A stretch of 64,000 nucleotides of DNA from Plutella xylostella (Eukaryota; Arthropoda; Insecta; Lepidoptera; Plutellidae): positions 9,114,001 to 9,178,000 of the forward strand of contig NC_064009.1 in the NCBI RefSeq assembly GCF_932276165.1, in the 5' to 3' direction. Below are positions 33,201 to 45,748 of the stretch, one piece after another (positions within the stretch are counted from its first letter, which is position 1; every line of letters begins with the position of its first letter). Both the position numbers and the translations under genes were made by a program. The notes under the pieces were generated by a model that saw only the letters and a program-made list of their open reading frames with translations, ran no database searches and had not been told where the DNA came from.

Positions 33201-36200
33201 GGCCCAGCACCACCTCCACGTTGCAGCAGCAGACTCACGCACAGCGACACTGCCACTATCATCACCAGCTCACTACTACCAGCAGTATACTCGCTGCTTT
33301 ATAATAAATATGACTCGCTTTTACGGCACGAAATTATCAAAGAGCATATTGAGGCTGGTGTTTTTATGGTACGTTTTTCTACGAAACGGCTCGACCGATT
33401 TCGACGATTTTTGGCCACGATGTAGATAGGACCCTGGAGAGTGTCGTACATAGGCTAGTTTTTATTCCGAAATCCTATAATTATATAGTAATTTCTGTTG
33501 AAAAAGTAGTTAATTATAGGGCGAAGCAAACTGGTGACCCCGACATGACATGTGTGCTAGTTTTTATCCCGGAATTCTGGCTATTTTCGTACTTATTTCT
33601 GATAAAAGTAGATCGCTGTTCAGAGAAGTAACCTCGTAACTCGTAATAGCTACTAACCTTAGCCAGCAGTCGTTCATTATTCTCCTTAACAGTAAGGTGC
33701 AGGAAGCAGGCGGCGGGGAACACCACACACACCAGCACGCCGATAGTGGACCCCACCAGGCCCAGCACCACCTCCACGTTGGGCAGCAGGAGACTCACGC
33801 AAAGAGACACTGCTACTATCATCACCTGGGGACGGAGAGAGTAGCGATGGTTATAAACAACTTCCTCATTCATTCTTTAAGTCACTCCACCCAAAGGTTC
33901 CCTGGAAGAGAGAGCTTTTAGCGATAAGGTCGCGTTGCGTTATATCCCCTGTATAAATTGTTATTTGTGTTCTGTTTAGTCAATTAAGTTGTATTCTATT
34001 CTGAATGGTCCGGTTTCGGCATGGTGTCATCCGCTGCCGCCGTTGGGTAGCGGCAAGACGTATTTAATTCTTGATGTAGCTGATAACTCTCCGGTTTGAA
34101 TAGAGCTTCATAAGGGAATGGGTATATAGACGATATATTGTTCTGAACTAATCTAGGTTCATCGAAACAACGTGTCGACATTTAGTCCACTATAGTAAGT
34201 ATCGTGTAAGAAAGTAAATAAGTAATTAAGTACCGTGATACAGCGGAACTGGCAGGACGGGATCGAATTGTTCACGATGTGGTCGTGGTGGGACGAGTGC
34301 ACCTGAAAATTGAAAAATACAGTAAGTAATAATTTCCTATATAAATTATAGATATACAATAGTGGTACAGTAAGCCGGAAATTAATGACTTACGAGGTAA
34401 CCTAAAAAAACTTTTATTCATCGACTTTCAGAAATCGGCGGCCCTTTCGCCTTACTACGTACTCTTTACTTTATGTTTATTTATAACATAACATTTAAAT
34501 ACCTTCCTATACAAGAAGCTGTACAAGCTGGCGCGGCACGGGAAGATGACGAGCGGGAAGCTGCACGCCACCGACAGCACGAAGCCCAGCTTGATGACGT
34601 CACTCGACATGGTGGGCGATAAGCTCATCAGGATGTTGCCTGGAAAGGTTTGGTTTGTTGTACAGTGGAGACCGCGGAAGTCGACCACTTGAAGAGTGCA
34701 TTGTAAGGGGAAATAACAAAGTGTGTTTTTGTAATCAACGCGCCTGTAATGTTGTCATGAAATAAAATTGTACATGTGTATACAGAATCAGTGCAGATCA
34801 GCTGTAGCTTTCGCCACTGTAATTGTAGTGCCAATGGCAATGTTTTAGAACCCTTCATGCATAGTTGCATAGGACAAAGGAATATTGGAACGACAAAAGT
34901 ATTACTAAAATAAACGAAGTGAGAAGAGAACAGTTGAGATGATTATGATGAGAAGTAAATCATTGATCGAAGGTAACCCTAAATGAGAATAAAAGCTTGC
35001 ATTATTTACATAGGTACTTATTAGATAAGAAAATAATTACATTCATTAGGTACAATCACAGTAACAACAACCGAAAGTTAGTTGTAAAAAAATACATGAT
35101 AGTTACCTGAAATAGGTTGCGAGCAGAAAGCGATATACCCGAACAGTCCCAGCGTGAAGTACACTCCGGTGCAGATGTTGATGGCAGTCTTAGTGACTCC
35201 ATTCATCTTCTCCAGAGATACAGAGGGCATGCACTCGAATATCTCGAACAGTTGCCTGAAAGATATTGGTGGTTATTATTAGGTAGAGGTTCGTGGTTTG
35301 GGGAAGCTCAAAACTTTTTTTTGTTTCTTCCAGTAGGTAGTAAAACAGATAAAATTGTGCGGCAAATATTTTTTTGAGTGTAGGTAGGTACATTATTGAG
35401 TGAGAGATTCAAAATAATTATCGTGTGATGGTGTGTGTTCTTAGCTGATTCCCGGTTATACCTAAACCGTATTTACAATATAAGGTGAATGAATAAAGGA
35501 ACCACACTATCTGTGCATTAAATCATAAACCATCTACTTAGTGCTAGGGAAAGTTATGTTGTGATTGTGACATAGAACTGATAGAACATGGATCATGCTG
35601 AAACAACAGTCATTGGTGCACGAGTGGGAAAGAATTATTTGACTAACTTACATGCACCCACTGTAGACAGAAATTAATAATTACTTAGCGACAATCATTA
35701 AGAGACATGGAAAGAAGATTTAATGTGCGACAAGATAAATTATTGCAATTTCAGCTTTGCACTAGCGTTACTAATCAGAATTAACAACATCTATGAACTA
35801 AAATGAACGTGTAATAAGTTGTACTAATTTTTGATTAAAAACATTTTATACTAACTGACAGGCTCCTAAATACGTTTAATATTTGGTGAAAGCCACACAA
35901 AGTATGCAACTTAAATTTAAGTAAATTTTTGTTAAACGTGACGTCCTACTGTGCACTAACAATACAAGTAAATCTTTGAAAATATGAATTGTTCCTCTAA
36001 ACGTAACTTTATAGGGTCACTTTGTTCTCATCTATCTAAAAATATTTATTGTTTGAGTCAGACTCGCAATCGGTTTTTGGTTCATAAACGAAGTTTACAA
36101 GTTCCACAAAACTCACGTCTGACACGACAGCGCCATAGAGAAGATAGAGATGCACTGTAGCACGCCGTCGCCGCGCCACAGTTGCACCTGCCCCCAGCGC

Positions 36201-38838
36201 ACTGACCCGCCCATGCACTCGGAAACCACCTGGACAGATAGAGATATGTTTCCACCCGCAGTGATTACATGTATACCTACTGTGTTAGTTATGTACGAGT
36301 TCTTTGGATTTTATTCACAACTAGCTGTACCCGCGAGCTTCGCTTCGCCTTAAAAAGTTTTCCCGTGGGAATGTCGGGATAAAAAGTAGCCTATGTTCTT
36401 TGACAGGGTCTAAACCATACCAAATTTCATTCAAATCCGTTAAGTAGTTTTCGCGTGAAATAGTAACATACAGACACAGTTACTTTCGCATTTATAATAT
36501 TAGTTCGGATGTATAGTTGTATATCGTCTCTTACGGTGAAGGAAAATGTAGGGAAGAAACCTGCAACCCAGGTTGATTTTTTTCTGTGGATATTGAACAT
36601 AGTTGGCGCTAGCACGCTGCCTTAAGGCACACCATTTGTCTTGGAGTTAAAACCAAAACAATGGTTGTAAGTTGTAAAGATGAAGATGGTTTAGTGAATG
36701 ATAGGCACAATCTCTACTATTTACAGCCTATGTTTAGAGTAGCTTAGTATTTACCTTGAGCACTAGACAGAAGTAGAAGGCGATGGTGGCGGCACTGACG
36801 TTGCTCAGACTGTCCACGTTGCGCAGCAGCCCGAGTGGCAACACACATGCCACTGACACTACCACCATTATTGAAGTTCTGTGAACATATGTATATGATA
36901 TGAACAATGTAGTTAGTAACTATACTATGTCCAACTTATTTATTAATGCTTTTTTGACATTTGCTTATGTCTGGTAAGTAAGTATAGTTGGTTTTCTTTT
37001 TCAGTTATCAAATATCTATGGGATTTGGAATGTCAAAAAAGCATTTAATAAGATGGACATAGTATAAGAGGCATATAGGTAAGAGGCTAGGATCACAGGA
37101 TGTTACAATGATGAATTAACTACAATAGAAGCAATTTCACATAAGCTTCAAGGGATATTCCAACTACTTCAAGATAAAATAAAAAAAGTAAAAGTAAAAA
37201 ACGTTTATTAACAAATTGTTCAAGTACATTGGTGATGTGACTGCAAATTACACAATAGGCGAACCTGTATCGTGGAACTTAGGTTTAAGATATCTCAAGT
37301 TCAATGATAATGACATCATATTTTAATGAGGGAACAGTTTTTATTCCTGTTATGAAGGTTCTGGGAAATTAAGAATTTTGTATATACCATTAAGAGTTGG
37401 TAAATCTTAGGTTTTACGCGTAAATCTTAGGATTTACCGTTGTTCGGGCTTTTACAGTAACATATACATGGTTTCAGTACCTATCTACTTTCATAACATT
37501 CACTTTCATATTATTGAAAATCTACTCATAAATATATGCCATTTGCATTTTAAGTGTTTTGCTTCAGGATACAATGCCACTCTCCAAGGTCTTATCGTTT
37601 TCTTGTCTAATATTAACCCAGTGTTGGCAACACCAACACAAATGTATATTTTTAATATGTATTTTGTCATCTGGCAACTCTCTCTCCCTCTACCCACCTA
37701 CCGACGTGTGTGCATTGTTAATCATCTAATAATCAATAAAAGTGCAGTAAAATATATAATCAGCTTTCTAATTCAAGCGTATACAGTCCCACTTCGCTTC
37801 ACCCAGGTGTTTATGAAGGTTTTGTGAAATAAATTATTTTAGTATTAATTATTTTTGGCTCAATGTAAAGTCTCATCAATTCTTCATTTCTATTATTTCA
37901 TCATCAAGAAGTTAAAAGAAGCCATATAAACTTATTTTTTTAGTTAGGAATAAAGTATATTAAATGAGTTTAACTTTTAACACCAAGCCTAATGCCATAC
38001 AACAAGCCAAAGAAACATACATTAATTTTAAAAATCTTTTTCATCATACCTTAGCATATCACTCTGGTTGATGTTGAACATCTTGGCTATAATCTGTGGC
38101 CCCAGGTCTCCGACCACCACAAAGTATGCAATACAGGTGCCCATCAGGAACCCGATGATGCCCACTTCCACCGCCATCTTGCCCGCTGGGCCAAACACGT
38201 GGAATGCTGAAATAGTATACAAATATCTTTGTAATTTAAAAAGATTATTGAAATTAAATTTTGTTATGGTTCAGCTAATGAGTGAGAATGAGGAGTAATC
38301 CACGAATCAAAGTCTCTTCAGCAAGTAAGGCCTGTTGGAGGGCCTATGACTAGGGAAAGACAATAAGTTACTTAATGAAAATGTACTCACCTAAAAACTC
38401 GAAATTTCTTCTTCTGGCCATGATAGCCGATTTTAATAAAAAGTAACTGCTTAATCTTGACACAAGACCCATCAGCAGTAGAAGCAGGGTGGCCAGTATT
38501 ATTCCACACTTGAGGGAAAGAAATAAAATAAGTAAGTAGTCAGGTTTTGTATGATAGAGGTTGAAGGTTAATAAGGAATTAAAGTATCCTAAAATATTAG
38601 CTGGATTGCACCCAGTTATAAGAGTGAGTCTTGGAAGTTACTCTAGATGCTATAGGTCAGTAGGCAATAGCCATATTATTAAAATAAGAGTGTAAATCTA
38701 GTGTGTTATGCAGAAAACTTATGGTAGTAGGTTAATGTTCTCAATAATACTTACTTGTTGGAAGCAAAATGGCATAGCCAGCACACCAACGCCAATAATA
38801 CTGTTAGCCAAAGTAATGGACTGCCCTGTAGCACCCAT
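27149..38838 (-). CDS. SLC38A10: Sodium-coupled neutral amino acid transporter 10-like (SLC38A10)
   Basis: Exons on the minus strand: 38838-38755, 38508-38391, 38206-38050, 36878-36755, 36229-36117, 35255-35107, 34639-34503, 34302-34234, 33825-33658, 29281-29116, 28830-27149. Phases agree throughout, giving about 988 residues. The N-terminus (ANSIIGVGVLAMPFCFQQ) and following hydrophobic segments match the AAAP/SLC38 fold of about 11 membrane helices. The long Lys/Glu- then Asn/Pro-rich cytosolic tail, mostly in the 1.7-kb last exon, is the SLC38A10 layout. The family transports neutral amino acids such as Gln, Glu and Ala. The start is the Met at 38838 before the first helix. Exon 9 has extra copies in intron 9 (see 29870-33825); only 33825-33658 has a strong acceptor. 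Confidence 0.9.
29575..29759. mobile_element. Short TIR MITE, second member of the CAGGGTGTTGC family
   Basis: The ends CAGAGTGTTACAAAAAGGGT and the inverse of CAGGGTGTTGCAAAAAGGGT flank 185 bp, with TA on each side (29573-29574 and 29760-29761). It lies in intron 9 of the transporter. A decayed end of the same family may lie near 16808-16845. Confidence 0.78.
30081..30300 (-). mobile_element. Short Helitron-like element with empty-site proof
   Basis: On the minus strand it begins TCCTAACTAATATTATAAAT and ends GGGCACAGCTAG. The same spot in the neighbouring array unit (about 31550) reads ATAATAAATATGACTCGC without it. So 220 bp inserted exactly between A and T with no duplication, and with 5' TC and 3' CTAG: the Helitron signature. 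It contains a (CAGA)n run at 30234-30267. Confidence 0.9.
30415..31194. mobile_element. 780-bp TIR element (AACCGACTTCAAAAAA ends)
   Basis: It is flanked by AACCGACTTCAAAAAA and the inverse TTTTTTGAAGTCGGTT. The next array unit has the uninterrupted sequence GATTTTTGGTTACTATGTAG (from about 31659), which fixes the insertion point; a 2-bp TT duplication is possible. The left 500 bp are T-rich unique sequence related at its start to 7365-7300. The right 270 bp form a large hairpin. No coding frame. Class unknown. Confidence 0.8.
30921..31190. repeat. Near-perfect 120-bp palindrome
   Basis: The arms 30921-31041 and 31071-31190 are inverse copies with about one mismatch, around a 29-base loop. 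The arms start and end with AAAAAACCGACTTC, so this may be a fold-back element nested in the larger one. Its transcript, on the sense strand of either direction, would fold into a long dsRNA hairpin. Confidence 0.88.
36321..36509 (-). mobile_element. Short Helitron-like element
   Basis: On the minus strand it begins TCCGAACTAATATTATAAAT and ends GGTACAGCTAG, next to A on the 5' side and T on the 3' side. It is the same family as 30081-30300 and lies in intron 4 of the transporter. Confidence 0.82.
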
Positions 38839-41800
38839 CTTTAGGGATAATAGTTCAAATTATTTAAGTTTCATGCCTTTTCAAAATACTGAAACTGAAA
38901 AACAACCACATCACACCATTGTTTTGACTTTTATTTGACGTTTGACAGCTGTGAATTTGACATGACATCATATTTGCCATTTTAAACACAGAGCAGTTAT
39001 TATTTCACCTTTCATTATTCTTCTGGGAGATAATCAATGAAGCAAAGGCGGCGCGGCGTGGCGATTTGCTGATTCAGCTTAATCGTAGGTGTACTGCAAT
39101 ATTAATTTATTTAATTATTTATTGCACAAATATCGGAAATAAATGTACAAAAGGCGGGCTTAATGCTAAGACCATTTTCTACCAGCCAACCTACAGGAGG
39201 TACAGGAAAACTAGTACAAAGGTGTAAAATATTTAAACTAAACCAAGTAACTTAAGTACTTCTCTAACGATATGAACTAACCTATCCAACACTGAAAAGA
39301 ATAATGTTATGTCTTGAACTTATTATTATAAAACAGCGCCCCCTAGTGGTTTTACAGAGCGAGAGCATTGGTAGTGGTAGGTAGTTGAGGCTGAGGTATC
39401 CAGTACTTACAAGTACTTACCTACTTGATACTGCGCCCCAAGCTATATACTTTTCTCATGCTGACAAGAAGCTGCGCCCTCTTTTCCTTTCCCGAAGTCA
39501 GAGCTCAAGAGCCGCAGGAAAAAATATACTCTATGGCTGTAGGTTCAAACGTTCAAACACTGCTCACAGAGTACCTACATTATTTATATCCTGCTATACA
39601 AGGAAAACGAAAAGCATGGGGAATCCTTCACATTTCACATCTATAATACATTTGAAACCACCAACCAGAGAGGCGAGTAATGGTCCACACTAGACCATAT
39701 AAAAGTGTCTAATTTTGTGAGACAAGTGCAAGAATATGCCCAATAAATGGCTTAACTATACATAATATATGTATTAAGTATAGGTAGTAAATATTCTAAA
39801 AAAAATTAAAGTCTTATTTTCTTGTTGGGTGTTTCTTGGTACTTTGGACAAGGTTGGTTAGCCCCATTAAAACAAATATTTCATCACAATATTTTTTATT
39901 TCTCTGATAGTACATTTAATTCTTTGGTATTCTATTTCTACTCATACAACGATAACTTGTAAAAGTTTTCAATTCTTGATTATGTTTGTTCATGTCCAAA
40001 AATATACCTAGGTACTTAGTCCAACTTGTACAAATATCTAAGAATAATTTAACATTTGGATCCAAAATATGGCTAGCAAAATTATGCTATAGTTAAAATC
40101 CAAGTTGTATTTCTAAAGAAACTTACATATTTTTACTGAACAATTTTCACATGGCAAGAACGACTTTTATTTTATCTTAGACACATATAAATAATTAGGT
40201 ACTCCTATTACACATACATGAAGGAATTAAGTAAAACTAAAATAAAGAAATACTTACAAATTCAAGCACCTTGAAGTATTACAAAAGCATAATTATTTTA
40301 GTAGTACCAACCATATGGGATAGTTCTTTAAATTTGGTTAGATGGCACCACTGCCTTAGTTACCCTTTTGTTATTTGCAGGTGGTTATAAATATTTAGGT
40401 AATGCCCAAAATGATATATTAAGCAGCATACAAAATTTTTACAAACAAAATTTTAACAAAAACACTGAATGTAGGTACCTAATTGAAAAATCAACAACAT
40501 GGCACTGAGAGACTAACATACACTATAATTAATAAATAACATAATTGAAGTCAACATTTAAAATAATAATTAAATAACCAATAAAAAATAATATTTGGCT
40601 TCCACCTAATATCCATTAACATAAGAATAATAATACAGGTTAATAATAATTTATTCTAATTATAGGTACTTCAATACCATATTTTAAGGTACATGTGCAA
40701 TATTTTAGTTCACAAAGACACACTTTTTTATATCTATGAAAGCGAGAATAGGTTGCTACGTAGCTAGCTACCTATACTGTATGCTGGATTTCGTCTTAAT
40801 AAAAAAGGTACTTACAGGCTAATATCTAAATAAGTTAGTCCTTTAGCAATTAAACAAACACATATTTTTTCCTATTAGAATAGTTAAATATTTAGATATG
40901 TGTATCGGTTTTGAGATGCAAACAGTTATATATTCAATTGCTATACAGCCCTGAAAGTACCTGAAATTAAATTTAGCAGTCATACTTATAATTTCCTTAG
41001 CAAAACATGTGAACTCAGACATTGCACTGTAGAACATTATGTATGTATCTCTGCTCTACATTAAAATATAAGCAAGAATTAACTATTAATTATACTAGAA
41101 TTATATCCTATGATAAATACTCACATTCATTGTACATAGCACACAACACATACCTACTGATTAAATAATTATTCTCTAATCCAACTAGGTAGGTATTTAT
41201 CAATTAGAATACAATATTATTACAAATATCGATCTTTGGACTAATCATCACTTAGCAGTGAATGGCAAGCTAAACTTAATAACTAAATACATGATCTAAT
41301 AATATAACCCTTCTACAATTTTTATACGAACAGTACAATTTTTTGGTTGAATTTACTATACTAATGAAATTTGTTTCAATTTGTTTTAGTATCATTCGAA
41401 TATTTGCTTATATTATTCTTTGGCCATATAATAATGATCAACAGTAGTAACCTACATGAAATACCATCTACCAAATGTAAATAAGGTAGGTAAGTAAATC
41501 ATAAAATGTGATGTATCGATTCGTCACCATCAGAACTAAGGTCACCTAAATGACTCGGCAGAATAAAGACAACAATTACAACATTGAAATGAAGCATTCA
41601 ATGATTACCATATAACTGATACGCTTAACATCTGCTGATATTATGTAACACACGAAAATCTGTCTTAAATACATAGACAATGGTTTGAAAATCCATCCAA
41701 ACGGTATTTCGATTTTGATCGCGTATTTCACAGAAGAATGGATACATAAAGGTATTCAAGGATAATTCGGAGTTTCCTTTTAAATGTTTTAAAACATGTC

Positions 41801-42850
41801 CTTAACTAAATACTTGTAAGTATGTACCTATTTAAACTTTGATGTAGAGTGCTTCTAATTTATTAGTTTAGAAAATATTCATAAATTCTTAACTTGCATT
41901 AAGAGAACCTACCTCATGAAATAAAAGCACTGTATCTTGAAAAGCCATAGCGAACAAAACCTATAAAATTGCATATGCATTGTTTACGATCGATGGTAGG
42001 AATGTCAAATGTGCAATTATAAAAAACAACATCGAGTCGAGACACTGGTTCCATAATATTTACCTGGAGGAAAGGCGCGAGTGTATGTAAGCATGTACAC
42101 AGAAGGAATTTACTCAAAAACTACTGAACATCAGACATCACTACTTTATCCCTCAGTGCAACAGGCAAGTTTTTATCCCGAAATTCCCACGGGGAACTCT
42201 TTAAATATGAATGCGATTCGAAGCTTTCGCATATTATTTTAGTTATACATATGGGCATTTAGCATGGCATTTGGTTTAAGAAGCGATCGTGCGTAGGTTC
42301 ACTGCACGTGCCCCCACAGGAAGTGGGGTCACGTTACCGACTACCGAGTACCGAGGTACTTCGAGATACTTGAAGGGCCACTTCAACTACACGAATTCCT
42401 ACTAAGTGGAAGTTACTTTGTCTCATGTGTATATGTATGACTGTATCAGTTTTGGAAACATTTCACATAATTACAGATTTAATCATTCATAGAAATACTT
42501 TTTTGTGCGAAAAGCGGGTGGCTCGCTTGCGTGTCCCCACTGACTACCCCTTCGAGGATTACATATTATTATTATGTATGGCCGATAAACACTAGTACGT
42601 AGCTACAGGCAAAATATCTACCACATGTGGTACCTACGTTTATTCGAAATGTCGGAGTAGCCCTAAATACCATCGATTTACTACATGGCAGCTGCATAAT
42701 TGCTTTTGAAATGGCTCTATGCACTAAACGGCTTCAGGAAAACCATTCGACTGACCTTACCCATAAAGTACCTACGACACAAAGCACGTTAAACATTTAA
42801 CGGCCGTTTGAATTATCGACTCATTGTAAATAGCCAACCTCTAAGCTTAC
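38839..42850. other. AT-rich intergenic region with repeat fragments, no gene seen
   Basis: The first 130 bases upstream of the transporter start contain several TTTGAC/TTTGACA motifs (38933-38962) and probably the promoter. A minus-strand LINE 3' tail lies at 39107-39260 and a diverged Helitron-like stretch at about 42070-42230. The open frames at 39385-39693 look like chance. The remainder is AT-rich without recognised features. Confidence 0.5.
39107..39260 (-). mobile_element. LINE 3' end fragment
   Basis: On the minus strand it contains GTAGGTTGGCTGGTAG, AATTAAGCCCGCC-like sequence and TTGTGCAATAAAT. This matches the pattern of the LINE end at 25995-26110, in the opposite orientation. 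Confidence 0.6.
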
Positions 42851-45748
42851 TCATTTCTTTTTCTCGTCAGTAAGAAGGACCAACAGTTCTTCCGTGGACT
42901 TGTTCTCTTGTCGGAACTTGGCCATCTGGTCTTCAGGCACGGTTCCGTTCAGTAGCAGCTGGATGTTGGTCTTCAGTCGCTCGACGGTGGACAACGACTG
43001 GTCCACGCAAGGAGTCTGCCCCATCGCCTTCAGCGAATCGTCAAGGAGGTCGTCTATCAGACGCTTGTTGAAACCTGCGCGGGAAAAAGATATTCAAACT
43101 TTTTGCTGAATGAAGTGTGGTTTGCTGAGGCTATTTACGCGCTGGCAACTTAAGACTAAAGAGTTTCGTAACCTCCACCAGACATATCCGTAATCCGCAA
43201 CCTCCTTCTCCAACCCGCGACCACCCCCGACCCTTATAATAAGTCCGTCACCACCAACACCGATATGAAAATAAAATGGGGAATGAACTCACTCAGTATC
43301 CCACAACATTTACCGTACACATGTCCCGTCGATATTCTCGCCGCTCGCTGGTACATCGCTGCGTTTACTCGCTAAAAATAAAGTCGATTTCGATGAGGCG
43401 GCGCCGGCCCGCAATGGACTGCGCCAAATGTACATTCAGTCGCCCGCTATACGTCACATAAGCACACAACACACAAATGGAATTCGGTACATTGAAATCA
43501 AAAGTTATCAACAGAGAGTGCTTTATCGAATGAAATAAGTATTATGAAATCATTGCACTCATGATAGTGTATGTTATTGTTGACTCAGACATGAGTGTTT
43601 AAAACCAATGAATGCGTGGACGCCCGTTGATGTCTTTTATATGACAGAATGGGTTCGAGTGTGAAGTTCGAAAATAAAATTTTACTTTTTTCCTTCTAAT
43701 TCAGTAATGGTCTGACAAACTAACTATGGAACTCCACGGCACACACACAGGAAGCGTAATGTCCACACGAAAAATCGAAAAGGTGCATTCTATGATGTGT
43801 GGTGTTTCAAACTTTTAAAACAAGTACATGTCATGTGCAGAGAAACCTGACCCCCCTCTTATAATAAAAATGCTTCTGAGAGGGGTCAGACTTCTCTGCC
43901 TTATACCCTATAGAGATAAAATAGCTACGCACCGAGACACTTGAGCTTGTCCTTGGAGGCGATCATGGTGAGGAGCAGCGCGAGAAGGAAGCGCATGCGC
44001 GGCAGCGGCATGGCGGCGGCGTCGGGCGGCGACGGCGGCGGCGCGCACGCCTTCTCGTGCTCCTCCAGCTCCGACTTCAGCTTGAAGAACTGCCGGCAGC
44101 GCTCGCACTTGTACGTCATCGCTTTGCCGTGGATCTTCATCATGTGCGCCTTCATGTGCGGTAACTGCGAGAACGCCATCGGACACATCGGGCACGAGAA
44201 CGGCTTCTCGCCCGTGTGCCGCCGGTGGTGCAGCATCATCGCGTTGGAGTGGGTAAACGGGCGGCGGCATATACGGCATGGGTACGGCCGTGCGCCGGTA
44301 TGAGACCGGCGATGCACTGTGAGTTGTGTCGACTGCGTGAACCGCTGCCCGCAGTCGGGACACTCGTGCGGCCGCTTGTTGTCGTGCGTGCGCAGGTGCT
44401 CCGTGAGGTGGCCCTTCAGCCGCTTCCGGCAGATCGGGCACTGTATCGTCTGGCCACCGTGGCAGATCTCCACGTGTCGGCGCATGGAGTTCGGCCGTAG
44501 AAACTCTTTGCCGCAGTACTGGCAGACGAACTCCTTAATGTTGAGGTGGCTCTTAACGTGGAGAGAGAGACGTGAGCGGCAGTCGTAACTCATGCTGCAG
44601 ATGGAGCACTGGAAGCGCCCCGACACCAGGTGCTGCTTCTCGTGCTGCACCAGCAGCAGGTGGTGAGAGAAGCGCTTGTCACACACCACGCAGCGGAACG
44701 AGTTCTCATTCTTCACGTGACTCGTCAAGTGGAGCAGCAGGTTCTCCTTCAGTAGGAAGGGCTTGTCACACTGGTTGCACATGAACTTCTGTGGGTACTT
44801 GTCCACGTGGCGCCGGGTCTGGTGCACCTGCAGGTTGCAGCGCTGCCGGAACCGCTTGCTGCAGTGCATGCAGCCGTACGGCTTGATGTCCATATGCATG
44901 TAGATGTGTCTGCGCAGGGATGACTTGTTGGTGAATGTTTTCTGGCAGTAGTCACACTGGTACAGAGACAAGCGCAGCACAACTCCGTTGCTCAGAGTCA
45001 CTTGTTTTAGTTTGGATATTTTTTTTGAAGAGTCATCGTGAAGTTTTTTACTAATGTTAGTAATTTTTTTGGCCTTCTTTGGTTTTGTGTTTTGTTTGCC
45101 TTTCTTTTGTTTTTCTTTTTTAGGGCTGCTTCCGGGAGAGCTTTCACTTTCACTTTTGTTTTGATCAGATATGCCTCCCGTATTGTTATTGTCAATACTT
45201 TGGTCTGATGATGATGAGGGATGGCTCTTCTTTTTCTTGGGACTTGTATTATCTTTTTCTGACTTTGAAGGTGTATCATTTCCTTTAAATTTATCACTCT
45301 CAATGCTTATGTAAGAGGAAGTGGAGTTGAGTTTTTTTCTCTTTGAATTAACTTCAGTTATCATTAACTCACTCATTAATAGCTTATCCATCAGCCGTAG
45401 ATGGTCTCTGTTTGTTGCCTTTAGTTTTCCTGACTTTGATACTAGTTGCTCTTTTACAATACCCAGCTGACTTTTATCAATTTTCCCATCCTTAACGCCA
45501 GGGAGTGGTTTTACAAAATTCTGTTTTAATTTCTTTCCATTTTGCAAAAATATTGACACTTTTTCATCCACAGTGAGAACTTTAGGGGATTCTTTCTTCT
45601 TAGTTACAATCATTGCTTCAGGACCTGTATCTTTACAGGGCATGTTTACCTTAGGAGCAACTGAAATCACTTTTTGTTTTTTAGGTCTTCCTCGGGTCCC
45701 TGTTTTTTTTTCCGGAGATGATTTTAGTCTACTTTTTACATTAGCCAT
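42851..45748 (-). CDS. C2H2 zinc finger protein with 11 fingers and AT-hook-like motif
   Basis: Two exons on the minus strand, 45748-43933 and 43074-42851, join in phase (G|GT) to give about 679 residues. The N-terminus is basic with GTRGRPKKQ (about 17-25), an AT-hook-like motif. Then comes a Ser/Lys-rich region and, from about residue 262, a run of 11 C2H2 fingers such as YQCDYCQKTFTNKSSLRRH and YPCRICRRPFTHSNAMMLHH; TGARPY and TGEKPF linkers occur late in the run. The seventh finger is short. After the fingers is an acidic/helical tail that includes exon 2. It is most likely a DNA-binding regulator. No ZAD or BTB domain is visible and I cannot assign an orthologue. The start is the first Met (MANVKSRLK). 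Confidence 0.9.

Larger units (their letters stand above)
29870..33825 (-). repeat. Six-copy tandem array of SLC38A10 exon 9
   Basis: Copies on the minus strand: 33825-33658 (functional exon, pyrimidine-rich acceptor), 33265-33116, 32805-32640, 32327-32162, a stump at about 31845-31812, 31508-31341 and 30037-29870. Donor-side spacing is 471 to 542 bp between neighbours once inserts are removed. The copies at 31508 and 30037 keep an open 56-codon frame (LLLPNVEVVLGLVGSTIGVL). Those at 32327, 32805 and 33265 share a 2-bp loss (TTGCAGCAGCAG for TTGGGCAGCAGGAG) that breaks it. All keep GTTAG-type donors, but outside the first copy the acceptor is replaced by GGTAGTGGTGAGCTG, so splicing of the extra copies is doubtful. 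Confidence 0.92.

Noticed and set aside
29904..33921. Recurrent plus-strand frames reading like RCRKQAAGNTTHTSTPM
   Set aside because: They are the complement of the repeated transporter exon; repetition of the frame follows from the array and not from selection on that strand.
39385..39693. 102-codon plus-strand open frame upstream of the transporter
   Set aside because: No recognisable motif, no splice context and ordinary composition; likely chance.
43908..44588. Arg/Ala/His-rich frames around the zinc finger exon
   Set aside because: They are frame and strand shadows of the GC-rich finger-coding region.
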